NCBI GenBank assembly: GCA_947497895.1
Contig: CANMIL010000003.1
Coordinates: forward strand, 310,001-374,000
Direction: 5' to 3'
Source of the DNA: an uncultured Tenacibaculum sp.
Lineage (GTDB): Bacteria; Bacteroidota; Bacteroidia; Flavobacteriales; Flavobacteriaceae
DNA: 64,000 nt
The notes beneath the pieces are model-generated. The model did no database searches, was not told the DNA's origin, and saw only the letters and a list, made by a program, of their open reading frames with translations. The position numbers and the translations under genes are program-made. Positions 44,803-52,165 of the stretch are shown here, in pieces. Numbering within the stretch: position 1 is the stretch's first letter; the number at the start of each line of letters is the position of its first letter.

Positions 44803-44880
44803 GACCCTGAAACAAGTTCAGGGTGACTCTTATTTACTTTTTAAACCTAGTTCGTCATGCTGAACTCGTTTCAGCATCTC
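44803..44880. repeat. Two palindromes beside the GIY-YIG gene
   Basis: The first is accctgaa (44804-44811) with ttcagggt (44817-44824). The second is atgctgaa (44857-44864) with ttcagcat (44870-44877). They share the ctgaa/ttcag core and lie 33 bp apart in the bioD to GIY-YIG gap. From memory, strings of these kinds are common intergenic repeats in Flavobacteriaceae. Confidence 0.65.
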
Positions 44881-44898
44881 ATCAGATTTAGTAAGTGG

Positions 44899-45510
44899 TT
44901 ATAATCTGCCTCTAAAAAGATCAGCATATTCCATAATTACATTCTGATCAAAATAAGGTTCTTCATCAATTCTTCCAATTACGCGAACACCTGTCATTTT
45001 TTCAATGATACTCTCAGTTGTTTTGTGTTCTTCCCCAGAGTAAATAATAGAAACATCAAATCCTTTTTCCTTCAACAAGTTTATTGTTAACAAAGAATGA
45101 TTGATACTTCCTAAATAATGACGAGAAACTACAATGACCTTGTAATCGGGTTTAATTAAATCTAAAATTGTATCTGTATCATTCAAAGGAACAAGCAATC
45201 CACCAGCTCCTTCAACTACCAAGTTATTGTCTGTTTCGGGTTCTTGAACGGACTTTAATTCAATAGAAACTCCATCAATTTCAGCTGCGGCATGTGGACT
45301 CATTGGAGTTTCTAATGCATAAGCATTGTTATGAAAAATAGACTTTCGATTAGATATCAAATTACGTACTTTATGAGTATCAGAATTATCCAATTCTCCA
45401 GCTTGTACAGGCTTCCAATAATCTGCCTCCAAAGCTTCCGTTACAATCGCAGAAGCCACTGTTTTACCAACTTCCGTTGAAATTCCAGTTATGAAATACT
45501 TTTTTTGCAT
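44899..45510 (-). CDS. bioD: Dethiobiotin synthetase
   Basis: A 203-residue ATP-dependent carboxylase that closes the ureido ring of dethiobiotin. It shows the P-loop-like GISTEVGKT (residues 9-17), the YWKPVQAG and SPHAAAEIDG substrate motifs, and VVEGAGGLLVPL. Its ATG shares a base with the stop codon of the DUF2007 gene, so the two are translationally coupled. A gap of about 106 bp containing palindromes separates it from the GIY-YIG gene. Confidence 0.95.
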   Translation of the reverse strand: MQKKYFITGISTEVGKTVASAIVTEALEADYWKPVQAGELDNSDTHKVRNLISNRKSIFHNNAYALETPMSPHAAAEIDGVSIELKSVQEPETDNNLVVEGAGGLLVPLNDTDTILDLIKPDYKVIVVSRHYLGSINHSLLTINLLKEKGFDVSIIYSGEEHKTTESIIEKMTGVRVIGRIDEEPYFDQNVIMEYADLFRGRL

Positions 45511-45887
45511 TAAAAAACAGTTTTACAATCATTACACATAAATTTTCTCTTTTCGAAAAAAGGGAATAGCATAAAGAAAAAATTCTTACGCTCAGCTGGA
45601 GGAACTATTATTCTTATTGAATTACATTCAGGACAATGAATATCTCTATTATGTTCATCTTTAACATAACTTCTGACTTCATTGTAAATTTCTAAGGCTT
45701 TTTCCAAATCACTATTATGAACTAGTAATTTAACACCTCCTACTGCCTGACTCAATAAAGGATCTGCATCAATTGTTTTTTCATCCATAAGCATCGTTTG
45801 GATGCCTTCAGAATCGAGCTTTGACTTTATTAACTGAGCTTCAGTTGAATATTCAAAAACATCTAATACAATAAAATCTCCATGCAT
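45510..45887 (-). CDS. DUF2007-type small protein with C-terminal Cys pairs
   Basis: A 125-residue protein. The N-terminal 70 residues (VLDVFEYSTEAQLIKSKLDSEGI to SDLEKALEIY) match the DUF2007 'putative signal transducing' domain, a small alpha-beta fold. The C-terminus has two Cys pairs, CPEC near residue 85 and CNDC near 118, which probably bind one zinc ion. Located between bioF and bioD with an overlap at bioD, it is transcribed with the biotin genes. Whether it works in biotin synthesis is unknown. Confidence 0.87.
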   Translation of the reverse strand: MHGDFIVLDVFEYSTEAQLIKSKLDSEGIQTMLMDEKTIDADPLLSQAVGGVKLLVHNSDLEKALEIYNEVRSYVKDEHNRDIHCPECNSIRIIVPPAERKNFFFMLFPFFEKRKFMCNDCKTVF

Positions 45888-45905
45888 AAAAATTCTATAA
45901 CATTA

Positions 45906-47057
45906 TTAAGCAAAGGTAGCAAGCTTCTGAAGAACTTCTGTAATTTCATTGGAAGTATTATAGCTATGTAAACATAATCTTAATCTTTCTTTTCCTTTTG
46001 CCACAGTAGGAGATAAAATAGGTTTGACGTCAAAGCCATATTCGGACAAGTTCTTAGCAATGTTTTTCGTTTTTTCATTTCCAGAAATAACACAGCAATG
46101 TATCGCAGAAGAACTCTGAATAAAATTCAAACCTAACTCTTTTGCTATCTTTCTAAAATGTTGAATATTGGTTTCAAGAAGTTGTTGACTTTCTCTTCCT
46201 TTTTTACCCAGTAAAAACTCATAAGCCGTTTTTATCGTTGCCAATGAATGCGGCGCCAAACCTGTGGTATAAATAAAACTACGAGCATAGTTTACTAAGA
46301 ACTTCTTCAGTTCTTTACTCCCTAATACAGCAGAACCATGGCACCCCAAACCTTTCCCAAAAGTTAAAACTCGAGCAAAAACATCATGTTCTATCCCTAG
46401 CTTTTGGATAAGACCTTCTCCTTTTTTACCAAAAACTCCCAGAGCATGCGCTTCATCAACAATAAAATAAGCTTCATATTTTTTACACAACTGAGTCATT
46501 TCTTTTAAATCGGGAGAATCCCCATCCATGGAAAAAACAGATTCTGTTACAACATAAATTTCTTGATCCGCACCCTCATTGCTCGATACGAACATTTGAA
46601 GTCTCTTCTTTAGATATTCAATACTATTATGCTTGAACTTGTAAGACTTCGCATTAGAAAGCTGAATTCCATCTCTTATTGAGGCATGGATAAACTCATC
46701 GTATAAAATAATATCACCTCTTTGTGGTATGCTAGAAAAGATCCCTAAGTTGGCATTATATCCAGAATTGAATATTAAAGCAGACTCGGAATTATGAAAA
46801 GAACATAGTTCTTCTTCTACTAAATTGTAAAGTTTATGATTTCCCGAAAGTAATCTTGAACCTGTTGCTCCATTTTGACTAGCCTCAAGAGAATCGAGCA
46901 ATTTATTCACCTGAAAATGAAGGTCGCTTGATTGTGCAAAACCAAGATAATCATTCGAGGAGAAATCAATCAAATTATTCGTCTCTCCAAGATTTCTAAG
47001 CGAGTTTTCTTTTTTTCGGAGTTCTATTTTTCTCTTTAGTCTTTCAGGAAAATTCAT
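45906..47057 (-). CDS. bioF: 8-amino-7-oxononanoate synthase
   Basis: A 383-residue alpha-oxoamine synthase that joins a pimeloyl thioester with L-alanine. It shows FSSNDYLGF, NGATGSRLLSGNHKLYN, DEAHALGVFGKKGEG (about 201-215) and the PLP lysine Lys235 in LTFGKGLGCHG. Length is usual for BioF. It heads the cluster bioF - DUF2007 - bioD - GIY-YIG - bioA. A -7 box at 47062-47069 lies only 4 bp above its ATG, so its mRNA should be leaderless or nearly so. Confidence 0.93.
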   Translation of the reverse strand: MNFPERLKRKIELRKKENSLRNLGETNNLIDFSSNDYLGFAQSSDLHFQVNKLLDSLEASQNGATGSRLLSGNHKLYNLVEEELCSFHNSESALIFNSGYNANLGIFSSIPQRGDIILYDEFIHASIRDGIQLSNAKSYKFKHNSIEYLKKRLQMFVSSNEGADQEIYVVTESVFSMDGDSPDLKEMTQLCKKYEAYFIVDEAHALGVFGKKGEGLIQKLGIEHDVFARVLTFGKGLGCHGSAVLGSKELKKFLVNYARSFIYTTGLAPHSLATIKTAYEFLLGKKGRESQQLLETNIQHFRKIAKELGLNFIQSSSAIHCCVISGNEKTKNIAKNLSEYGFDVKPILSPTVAKGKERLRLCLHSYNTSNEITEVLQKLATFA

Positions 47058-47061
47058 ACTG

Positions 47062-47069
47062 CAAAATTA
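47062..47069 (-). promoter_or_regulatory. TAnnTTTG -7 box for the bioF operon
   Basis: The minus strand reads TAATTTTG and ends 4 bp before the ATG, predicting a leaderless mRNA. Confidence 0.55.
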
Positions 47070-47103
47070 CAAGAGTTTTAAAAAAATTGGAAAAATATTT
47101 TTT

Positions 47104-47128
47104 TAGTTAGGTTTCCTAACTATATTTG
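47104..47128 (+). promoter_or_regulatory. 19-bp perfect palindrome overlapping a -7 box: likely MarR operator
   Basis: TAGTTAGG, TTT, CCTAACTA (47104-47122) is a perfect inverted repeat, and the -7 box TATATTTG (47121-47128) starts within its right arm. A repressor bound here would block transcription of the thioredoxin-like gene. The MarR gene two positions downstream is the obvious candidate, since a related half-site recurs at its own promoter. Confidence 0.7.
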
Positions 47129-47155
47129 CGTCAATAATTTTAAAATTTATAAATC

Positions 47156-47389
47156 ATGTCAAAAGCAATTTTTTATCATGCTGGATGCCCAGTTTGTGTG
47201 ACAGCAGAAGAAGAAATCATTACACTTATTGGTGAAAACAACATTGAAGTCGTTCATTTAGGTGAACAAAAAAATCGAGTTACAGAAGCGGAGAACCACA
47301 AGGTTAAATCAGTCCCTGCCCTTATTACTCCAACAGGTAACGTTCTCCATATTAATTTCGGAGCATCATTAGAGGATTTAAAAAATTAG
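47156..47389 (+). CDS. Small thioredoxin/glutaredoxin-like protein with CPVC motif
   Basis: A 77-residue cytoplasmic thioredoxin-fold protein: AIFYHAGCPVC (Cys11, Cys14) and the cis-proline loop VKSVPALIT. It is shorter than thioredoxin and resembles glutaredoxin-like mini-thioredoxins. It probably reduces disulfides or relays redox state. It is the first gene downstream of a palindrome-controlled promoter and is followed 59 bp later by a MarR-family regulator, so it is likely a target of that regulator. Confidence 0.85.
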   Translation: MSKAIFYHAGCPVCVTAEEEIITLIGENNIEVVHLGEQKNRVTEAENHKVKSVPALITPTGNVLHINFGASLEDLKN

Positions 47390-47396
47390 TCTATTT

Positions 47397-47439
47397 TTTT
47401 GCTTCACATAGTTAGGATTACTAATTTTGTGAAGCAAAA
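47397..47439 (+). promoter_or_regulatory. Promoter/operator-like site of the MarR gene within a 12-bp inverted repeat
   Basis: TTTTGCTTCACA (47397-47408) and TGTGAAGCAAAA (47428-47439) are perfect inverted arms. Between them lies TAGTTAGG (47409-47416), the same half-site as upstream of the thioredoxin-like gene, a degraded second half ACTAATTT, and the -7 box TAATTTTG (47422-47429). The hairpin may also weakly end the preceding transcript. Confidence 0.6.
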
Positions 47440-47448
47440 TCTTTTCTT

Positions 47449-48048
47449 ATGTCTTCTTTTAATCCAATAATTCAAGATAAAAAAATAGACAGCAAAATTG
47501 TTGTTTCCTTAGAACGTGTTTCTGAAGCATTTAGAGTTTTATTATGGGACGAGAGCAAAAAAAACTCGTTGAGCCCAATTCAGATTCAAATTCTAATTTT
47601 TTTATTGTTTCATTCCAAAGAACAATGTAAAGTAAGTTATTTGGCGAAAGAGTTTAACATGACTAAAGCAACCATTAGCGATAGTATTAAAGCTTTACAT
47701 AGAAAAGAACTTATTAAAAAAGAAAGCGACACTAAGGATACTCGAAGCTACACTATTTCCTTAACTTCCAAAGGAATGGTTATTGCTAGACAAAGCTCCA
47801 TTTTTACCAAACCTTTGGAAAAAACATTGGAGAATATGGACACAATGAAAAAAGAAGTTATCCTTGATGGTTTACTAAACCTTATTGCAAGCCTAAACAA
47901 AGCCGAAGTAATTACAATTCAACGTATGTGTACCACTTGTAACAACTATCTGTTTAGTAACAACGCTCACTATTGTAAACTTCTTGAATTAGAACTAAAG
48001 ACAAACGAATTAAGGATAGATTGCCCTGAACACGCTACTAAAGAATAA
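47449..48048 (+). CDS. MarR-family regulator with C-terminal four-Cys cluster
   Basis: A 199-residue regulator. A winged helix of MarR type spans about 20-150 (LSPIQIQILIFLL, VSYLAKEFNMTKATISDSIKALHRKELIKKE, DTRSYTISLTSKG). Beyond the usual end is a tail with Cys161, Cys164, Cys176 and Cys192 (CTTCNNYLF, HYCKLLE, DCPEH), a layout suited to a zinc or iron-sulfur site, or to thiol sensing. It probably represses its own promoter and that of the thioredoxin-like gene through TAGTTAGG sites. The AAA+ gene begins 8 bp after it. Confidence 0.9.
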   Translation: MSSFNPIIQDKKIDSKIVVSLERVSEAFRVLLWDESKKNSLSPIQIQILIFLLFHSKEQCKVSYLAKEFNMTKATISDSIKALHRKELIKKESDTKDTRSYTISLTSKGMVIARQSSIFTKPLEKTLENMDTMKKEVILDGLLNLIASLNKAEVITIQRMCTTCNNYLFSNNAHYCKLLELELKTNELRIDCPEHATKE

Positions 48049-48056
48049 CAAAAACT

Positions 48057-48794
48057 ATGAGCTACGATATTATCACGAACCCAAATGCTATTAAGCTAGA
48101 CTTAAATAGTATTCATTTAAGTACAACAAATCAAGATAAACTAGAACAAGTAATTGACGAATACACTTACCAAACTCTATTAAAGCAGTACGATTTATCC
48201 GTAACTAACAAAATACTATTTCATGGAGCAAGTGGTTGTGGTAAAACAGCAACAGCAAAAGCAATTGCCAAAAAATTAGAGAAAAAAATCATAACACTCG
48301 ATTTAAGCGAGTTCATTTCCAGCAAACTCGGAGAAACTTCTAGAAATATCAGCTTGAGCTTTAAGAAAGCGGCAAGAGAAAATGCCGTTCTCTTTATCGA
48401 TGAATTTGATTCTTTAGGAAAACTCCGAGATTATGACACCAAGGACTCTGGAGAAATGAAACGCGTAGTAAACACCCTATTACAACTTATTGATCATATT
48501 CCCAGTAATATTCTATTGATATGTGCAACAAACTTTGTAGAGGTGATTGATCAAGCTCTTCTTCGACGTTTTGAAATAAAACTTTCATTCGAATTACCTA
48601 CCACCAATGAATTAGATATTTATTATGACACTTTGGTATCAAGGTTCCCAGAAAACTTACGAAATATTAAGCGAGCATATCATATTTCTTACGCAGAGGC
48701 TAAGGATTTAACTGAAAACCAAGTTAAAAAAGAAATCATTCTTCAAGAAAAAGCAAAAGAAAAAACTAATTCCAATGAGCTCGTACATAATTGA
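48057..48794 (+). CDS. AAA+ ATPase of the MarR module
   Basis: A 245-residue compact AAA+ protein. Walker A is GASGCGKT (57-64), Walker B VLFIDEFDS (111-119), sensor 1 LLICATNF, and the arginine finger lies in QALLRRFEI. The N-terminal 50 residues are short and carry no recognised substrate domain; the C-terminal lid is brief and ends in a Lys/Glu-rich tail. It resembles stand-alone Cdc48/FtsH-type ATPases without protease. It overlaps the next gene (yggS) by 20 bp and follows MarR closely, so all are one operon. Substrate and role are unknown. Confidence 0.9.
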   Translation: MSYDIITNPNAIKLDLNSIHLSTTNQDKLEQVIDEYTYQTLLKQYDLSVTNKILFHGASGCGKTATAKAIAKKLEKKIITLDLSEFISSKLGETSRNISLSFKKAARENAVLFIDEFDSLGKLRDYDTKDSGEMKRVVNTLLQLIDHIPSNILLICATNFVEVIDQALLRRFEIKLSFELPTTNELDIYYDTLVSRFPENLRNIKRAYHISYAEAKDLTENQVKKEIILQEKAKEKTNSNELVHN

Positions 48795-49527
48795 TAATCT
48801 TAGAAAGATCCACACTAGAATTGAAAAGGCTTGTACTCTGTCAAAAAGAGAAGTATCCGAAGTAAGACTTCTTTTGGCTACCAAAACTGTTAATCCAGAA
48901 AACATAAAGATTGCCTTATCCAATAATGAACATTTAATCGGGGAAAACAAGGTTCAAGAAGTAAGAGAAAAGTATGAGGATTTGAAATCCGTACCACATG
49001 AAAAGCACTTTATAGGGCATTTACAAAGCAATAAAATTAAGGATATTCTAAAATACGGGGTTACTTGTATTCAATCTCTGGATCGTTTAGGTCTTGCAGA
49101 GAAATTACAAAATCGACTTACTTTGGAAGATAAACATATGGATGTTTTTATTCAAGTAAATACTTCTGCTGAAAAGAGCAAATTCGGAGTTTCTCCTGAT
49201 GCCGCCGTTTCTTTGATTAAACAAGTAGCATCCTTCGATAGAATCCATATAAAAGGGCTTATGACAATAGGTTTATTTAGCGATGATAAGAAAAAAGTTA
49301 GAGCATGCTTTCAACTTTTAAAGCAACTTCAACAAGCCATCATTTCTGAAAATATTTCAAATGTTAGCATGAAAGAACTGTCCATGGGTATGAGCGGGGA
49401 CCTTGAAATCGCTATTGAAGAAGGAGCAACTATTATTAGAGTAGGAACTGCTATTTTCGGTGAAAGAGCATATCCTGATAGCCACTATTGGAATGAAAAC
49501 ATTAGCAATAGTGAAACTCAACGATAA
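48775..49527 (+). CDS. yggS: YggS-family PLP homeostasis protein
   Basis: A 250-residue PLP-binding alanine-racemase-like barrel protein of the YggS/PROSC family, which keeps pyridoxal phosphate in balance and affects amino-acid pools. Lys37 in LLLATKTVNPENI binds PLP; GENKVQEV, HFIGHLQSNKI, VNTSAEKSKFGV and LSMGMSGDLEIAIEEGATIIRVG are all standard motifs. Its start codon lies inside the end of the AAA+ gene (20-bp overlap), so the two are translationally coupled, an unusual neighbour for yggS. Confidence 0.94.
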   Translation: MSSYIIDNLRKIHTRIEKACTLSKREVSEVRLLLATKTVNPENIKIALSNNEHLIGENKVQEVREKYEDLKSVPHEKHFIGHLQSNKIKDILKYGVTCIQSLDRLGLAEKLQNRLTLEDKHMDVFIQVNTSAEKSKFGVSPDAAVSLIKQVASFDRIHIKGLMTIGLFSDDKKKVRACFQLLKQLQQAIISENISNVSMKELSMGMSGDLEIAIEEGATIIRVGTAIFGERAYPDSHYWNENISNSETQR

Positions 49528-49551
49528 ATAAAGGCTTGTTTTTAAGAACGA

Positions 49552-51021
49552 TTAGTCCTTCTTAACAATCTGTCTAATTTTGATTCTAAATGCAGCAAAT
49601 AATAAAGTCATAAATGGACTTAGCCAGTTGAATATAGCAAAGGCTGCATATTCACCTACTCCTACACCTAAAACTCCAGATTGATATGCACCACAGGTAT
49701 TCCAAGGAATTAATACTGAAGTTACCGTTCCAGAATCTTCTAAAGTTCTACTTAAGTTTTCAGGAGCAAGGTTTCTATCTTCAAATGCCTTCTTAAACAT
49801 TTTTCCTGGAATTACTAATGCTAAGTATTGATCAGAAGCTATAACATTTAACCCTAAACAACTAATAACAGTACTTGCAAATAATCCAAATATAGTACTG
49901 GCCAATGACAATAATGATTTTGTAATCCTAGATAAGGCTCCAATAGCATCCATAATACCACCAAAAACCATTGCACAAATAATTAGGAAGATAGTCCACA
50001 ACATACCTTTCATTCCTCCTGCGCTAAACAACTCTGTTAACTTCTCGTTATCCGTAGTAATTTGAGTATCTGTAAAGATGGCATTAACAATAGATTTTAT
50101 ATTTGATTCAGATAACGTTGTTAACACATCTGACTGAAATATCATTGCAAAAACTCCAGCTAAAACAACACCTGCTCCCAAAGCTATTAGAGGTTTTGTT
50201 TTCATCAATATCATTGCTATTACCACTAAAGGAACTACAAATAACCAAGGTGTAATATTAAATGAACTATCAATTGAAGCTAATAAGTTACTAATATCGG
50301 CACTACCCGAAGTTTCAATGGTTCCACTTAAAATTGCAAATACAATTAATGTTACTAATATTGTTGGGACTGTAGTAAAGGCCATATATTTTATGTGCGT
50401 AAACAAATCAGTTCCCGCCATTGCTGGTGCCAAGTTTGTCGTATCTGATAATGGGGACATTTTATCTCCAAAATAGGCTCCTGAAATTACTGCTCCAGCA
50501 ATCATTCCTGACGGAATTCCCAATGCACTTCCAATTCCAACCAAGGCAATACCAACTGTGGCCGAAGTTGTCCAAGAACTACCTGTAGCAATCGATATTA
50601 TTGCTGCAATAATAACCGAAGCTGGTAAAAATATTTCTGGACTTAAAACTTGTAATCCATAATATACCATAGCAGGAATTATTCCACTTACTAACCATGT
50701 TCCTGCAAGAGCTCCTACTAAAAATAAAATCATAATAGGAACAAAAACACTTTTCCAGTTTTCAACTACCTCGTTTATCATACTTTTTAGAGGTACCTTA
50801 TTTAAAAACCCCATTATTGCTGCTACAAGACCTCCTATTAGTAATATAAATTGATTTGAGTAATCTCCTAACCAAGCTCCTTCAGCAAAAAAGATATTAT
50901 ATGCTAAAAGTGCCATTAAAAATAAAACGGGAATAAGAGCCTCTTTAATACTCAACTCTTTATTTTCCAAAATCTTCTGATCCTCAATTTTTATTTCGGT
51001 TAAATTTTTACCCTCTTGCAT
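49552..51021 (-). CDS. nhaC: Na+/H+ antiporter NhaC family
   Basis: A 489-residue inner-membrane protein with about 11-12 hydrophobic helices. The NhaC-type motifs GAVISGAYFGDKMSPLSDTTNLAPA and ATGSSWTTSATVG mark the family, and LIPWNTCGAYQSGVLGV lies near the end. It should exchange sodium (or couple amino acid exchange, as in some NhaC relatives) against protons, fitting a marine organism. The cytoplasmic N-terminus of about 25 residues is charged. It is a single gene, divergent from the YdjM-like gene and convergent with yggS. Confidence 0.93.
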   Translation of the reverse strand: MQEGKNLTEIKIEDQKILENKELSIKEALIPVLFLMALLAYNIFFAEGAWLGDYSNQFILLIGGLVAAIMGFLNKVPLKSMINEVVENWKSVFVPIMILFLVGALAGTWLVSGIIPAMVYYGLQVLSPEIFLPASVIIAAIISIATGSSWTTSATVGIALVGIGSALGIPSGMIAGAVISGAYFGDKMSPLSDTTNLAPAMAGTDLFTHIKYMAFTTVPTILVTLIVFAILSGTIETSGSADISNLLASIDSSFNITPWLFVVPLVVIAMILMKTKPLIALGAGVVLAGVFAMIFQSDVLTTLSESNIKSIVNAIFTDTQITTDNEKLTELFSAGGMKGMLWTIFLIICAMVFGGIMDAIGALSRITKSLLSLASTIFGLFASTVISCLGLNVIASDQYLALVIPGKMFKKAFEDRNLAPENLSRTLEDSGTVTSVLIPWNTCGAYQSGVLGVGVGEYAAFAIFNWLSPFMTLLFAAFRIKIRQIVKKD

Positions 51022-51087
51022 TGTTTAGTTTTTTAGAAGTGTAATGTTACCATTTTTAAAAGAATTACACAAATTGAAACAGTTTAG

Positions 51088-51095
51088 TACATTTG
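51088..51095 (+). promoter_or_regulatory. TAnnTTTG -7 box, leaderless transcript expected
   Basis: TACATTTG ends 6 bp before ATG 51102. A longer frame starting at TTG 51093 lies within the box and is rejected. Confidence 0.55.
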
Positions 51096-51101
51096 TTTAC
51101 T

Positions 51102-52118
51102 ATGGATTCATTAACTCAAATTGTTTTAGGCGCAGCTTGCGGTGAAGTTGCTCTTGGTAAGAAAATTGGAAACAAAGCAATGCTCTTTGGTGCTATTGGT
51201 GGTACCATACCCGATTTAGACGTTATTTTCGGGAAATTAATTTACCATAACGAAATCGACGCGATGGCTTTCCACAGAGGGTTTATGCACTCCATTCTCT
51301 TTTCTTTTATAGGAGCTTACTTATTTGGGAAATTAACCTTTTACCTATATAACAAAGGACGAAGGAAAGATACAACCACAACCAAAGATTGGATATGGTT
51401 ATTTTTCTTATCACTTTTTACGCATCCCATACTGGATTCTTTTACTCCCTATGGAACACAACTCTTTTTACCGTTTTCAAATTATAGAGTTGCCTTTAAC
51501 AATATTTCAGTTGTAGATCCTTTATACACATTACCTTTTCTTTTGCTACTTATCGCTGCTATGTTTTTTAATAGAAAAAGCTTCAAAAGAAGAAAATTGG
51601 TAAAATTAAGCTTGTATATCAGTTCGTTTTATATGTTACTCACTCTTGTGAATAAATTGTATATCGATTCCGTTTTTAAAGAGTCATTTACCAAAGCCAA
51701 TATCTCTTTCACTAGATATTCCGTTCAACCAACTATTTTAAACAACTTTCTTTGGTATGGTATCGCGGAAACTGATAACGACTTTAAGGTTGGCTTCTAT
51801 TCTATATTCGACTCCAAAAGAGGGGTTGATACCATTTTAACAATTAAAAAGAAACACGAATTACTCAATATACATCACCCAGATATTCAAACCTTGGCTT
51901 GGTTTAGTAATGATTATTTTAACCTAGAAAAGGATTCGACTCAATATAGATATTATGATTTACGCTATCCGTTATTAAATCCTAATGATACGAAAACCTC
52001 TGTTTTTAAGTTTGATTTAAAAAAGGTAAATGACCGATGGGATATTGTTCCTTTTAACGGAGCAGCTCCTTCCAAGGAAGATTTTAACATTTTTATTGAA
52101 AGAATAAAAGGAAAATAA
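51102..52118 (+). CDS. YdjM-family (LexA-binding/inner-membrane metal-dependent hydrolase-like) protein
   Basis: A 338-residue membrane protein starting MDSLTQIVLGAACGEVALGKK, the start typical of the YdjM family. Conserved His/Asp residues occur in GGTIPDLDV, FHRGFMHSILFS and SLFTHPILDSFTPYG, consistent with a metal site at the membrane. It has about four N-terminal membrane segments and a C-terminal soluble part of about 150 residues. Enzymatic activity has not been shown for most of the family. It stands alone and should be translated from a leaderless mRNA. Confidence 0.87.
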   Translation: MDSLTQIVLGAACGEVALGKKIGNKAMLFGAIGGTIPDLDVIFGKLIYHNEIDAMAFHRGFMHSILFSFIGAYLFGKLTFYLYNKGRRKDTTTTKDWIWLFFLSLFTHPILDSFTPYGTQLFLPFSNYRVAFNNISVVDPLYTLPFLLLLIAAMFFNRKSFKRRKLVKLSLYISSFYMLLTLVNKLYIDSVFKESFTKANISFTRYSVQPTILNNFLWYGIAETDNDFKVGFYSIFDSKRGVDTILTIKKKHELLNIHHPDIQTLAWFSNDYFNLEKDSTQYRYYDLRYPLLNPNDTKTSVFKFDLKKVNDRWDIVPFNGAAPSKEDFNIFIERIKGK

Positions 52119-52142
52119 AAACCCTGCTAAAAAGCAGGGTTC
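52116..52142 (-). terminator. Terminator of the PLP-lyase gene
   Basis: On the minus strand AACCCTGCT and AGCAGGGTT pair and are followed by TTTTATTTT. Confidence 0.75.
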
Positions 52143-52165
52143 ACACTTTATTCACAATAATATGC

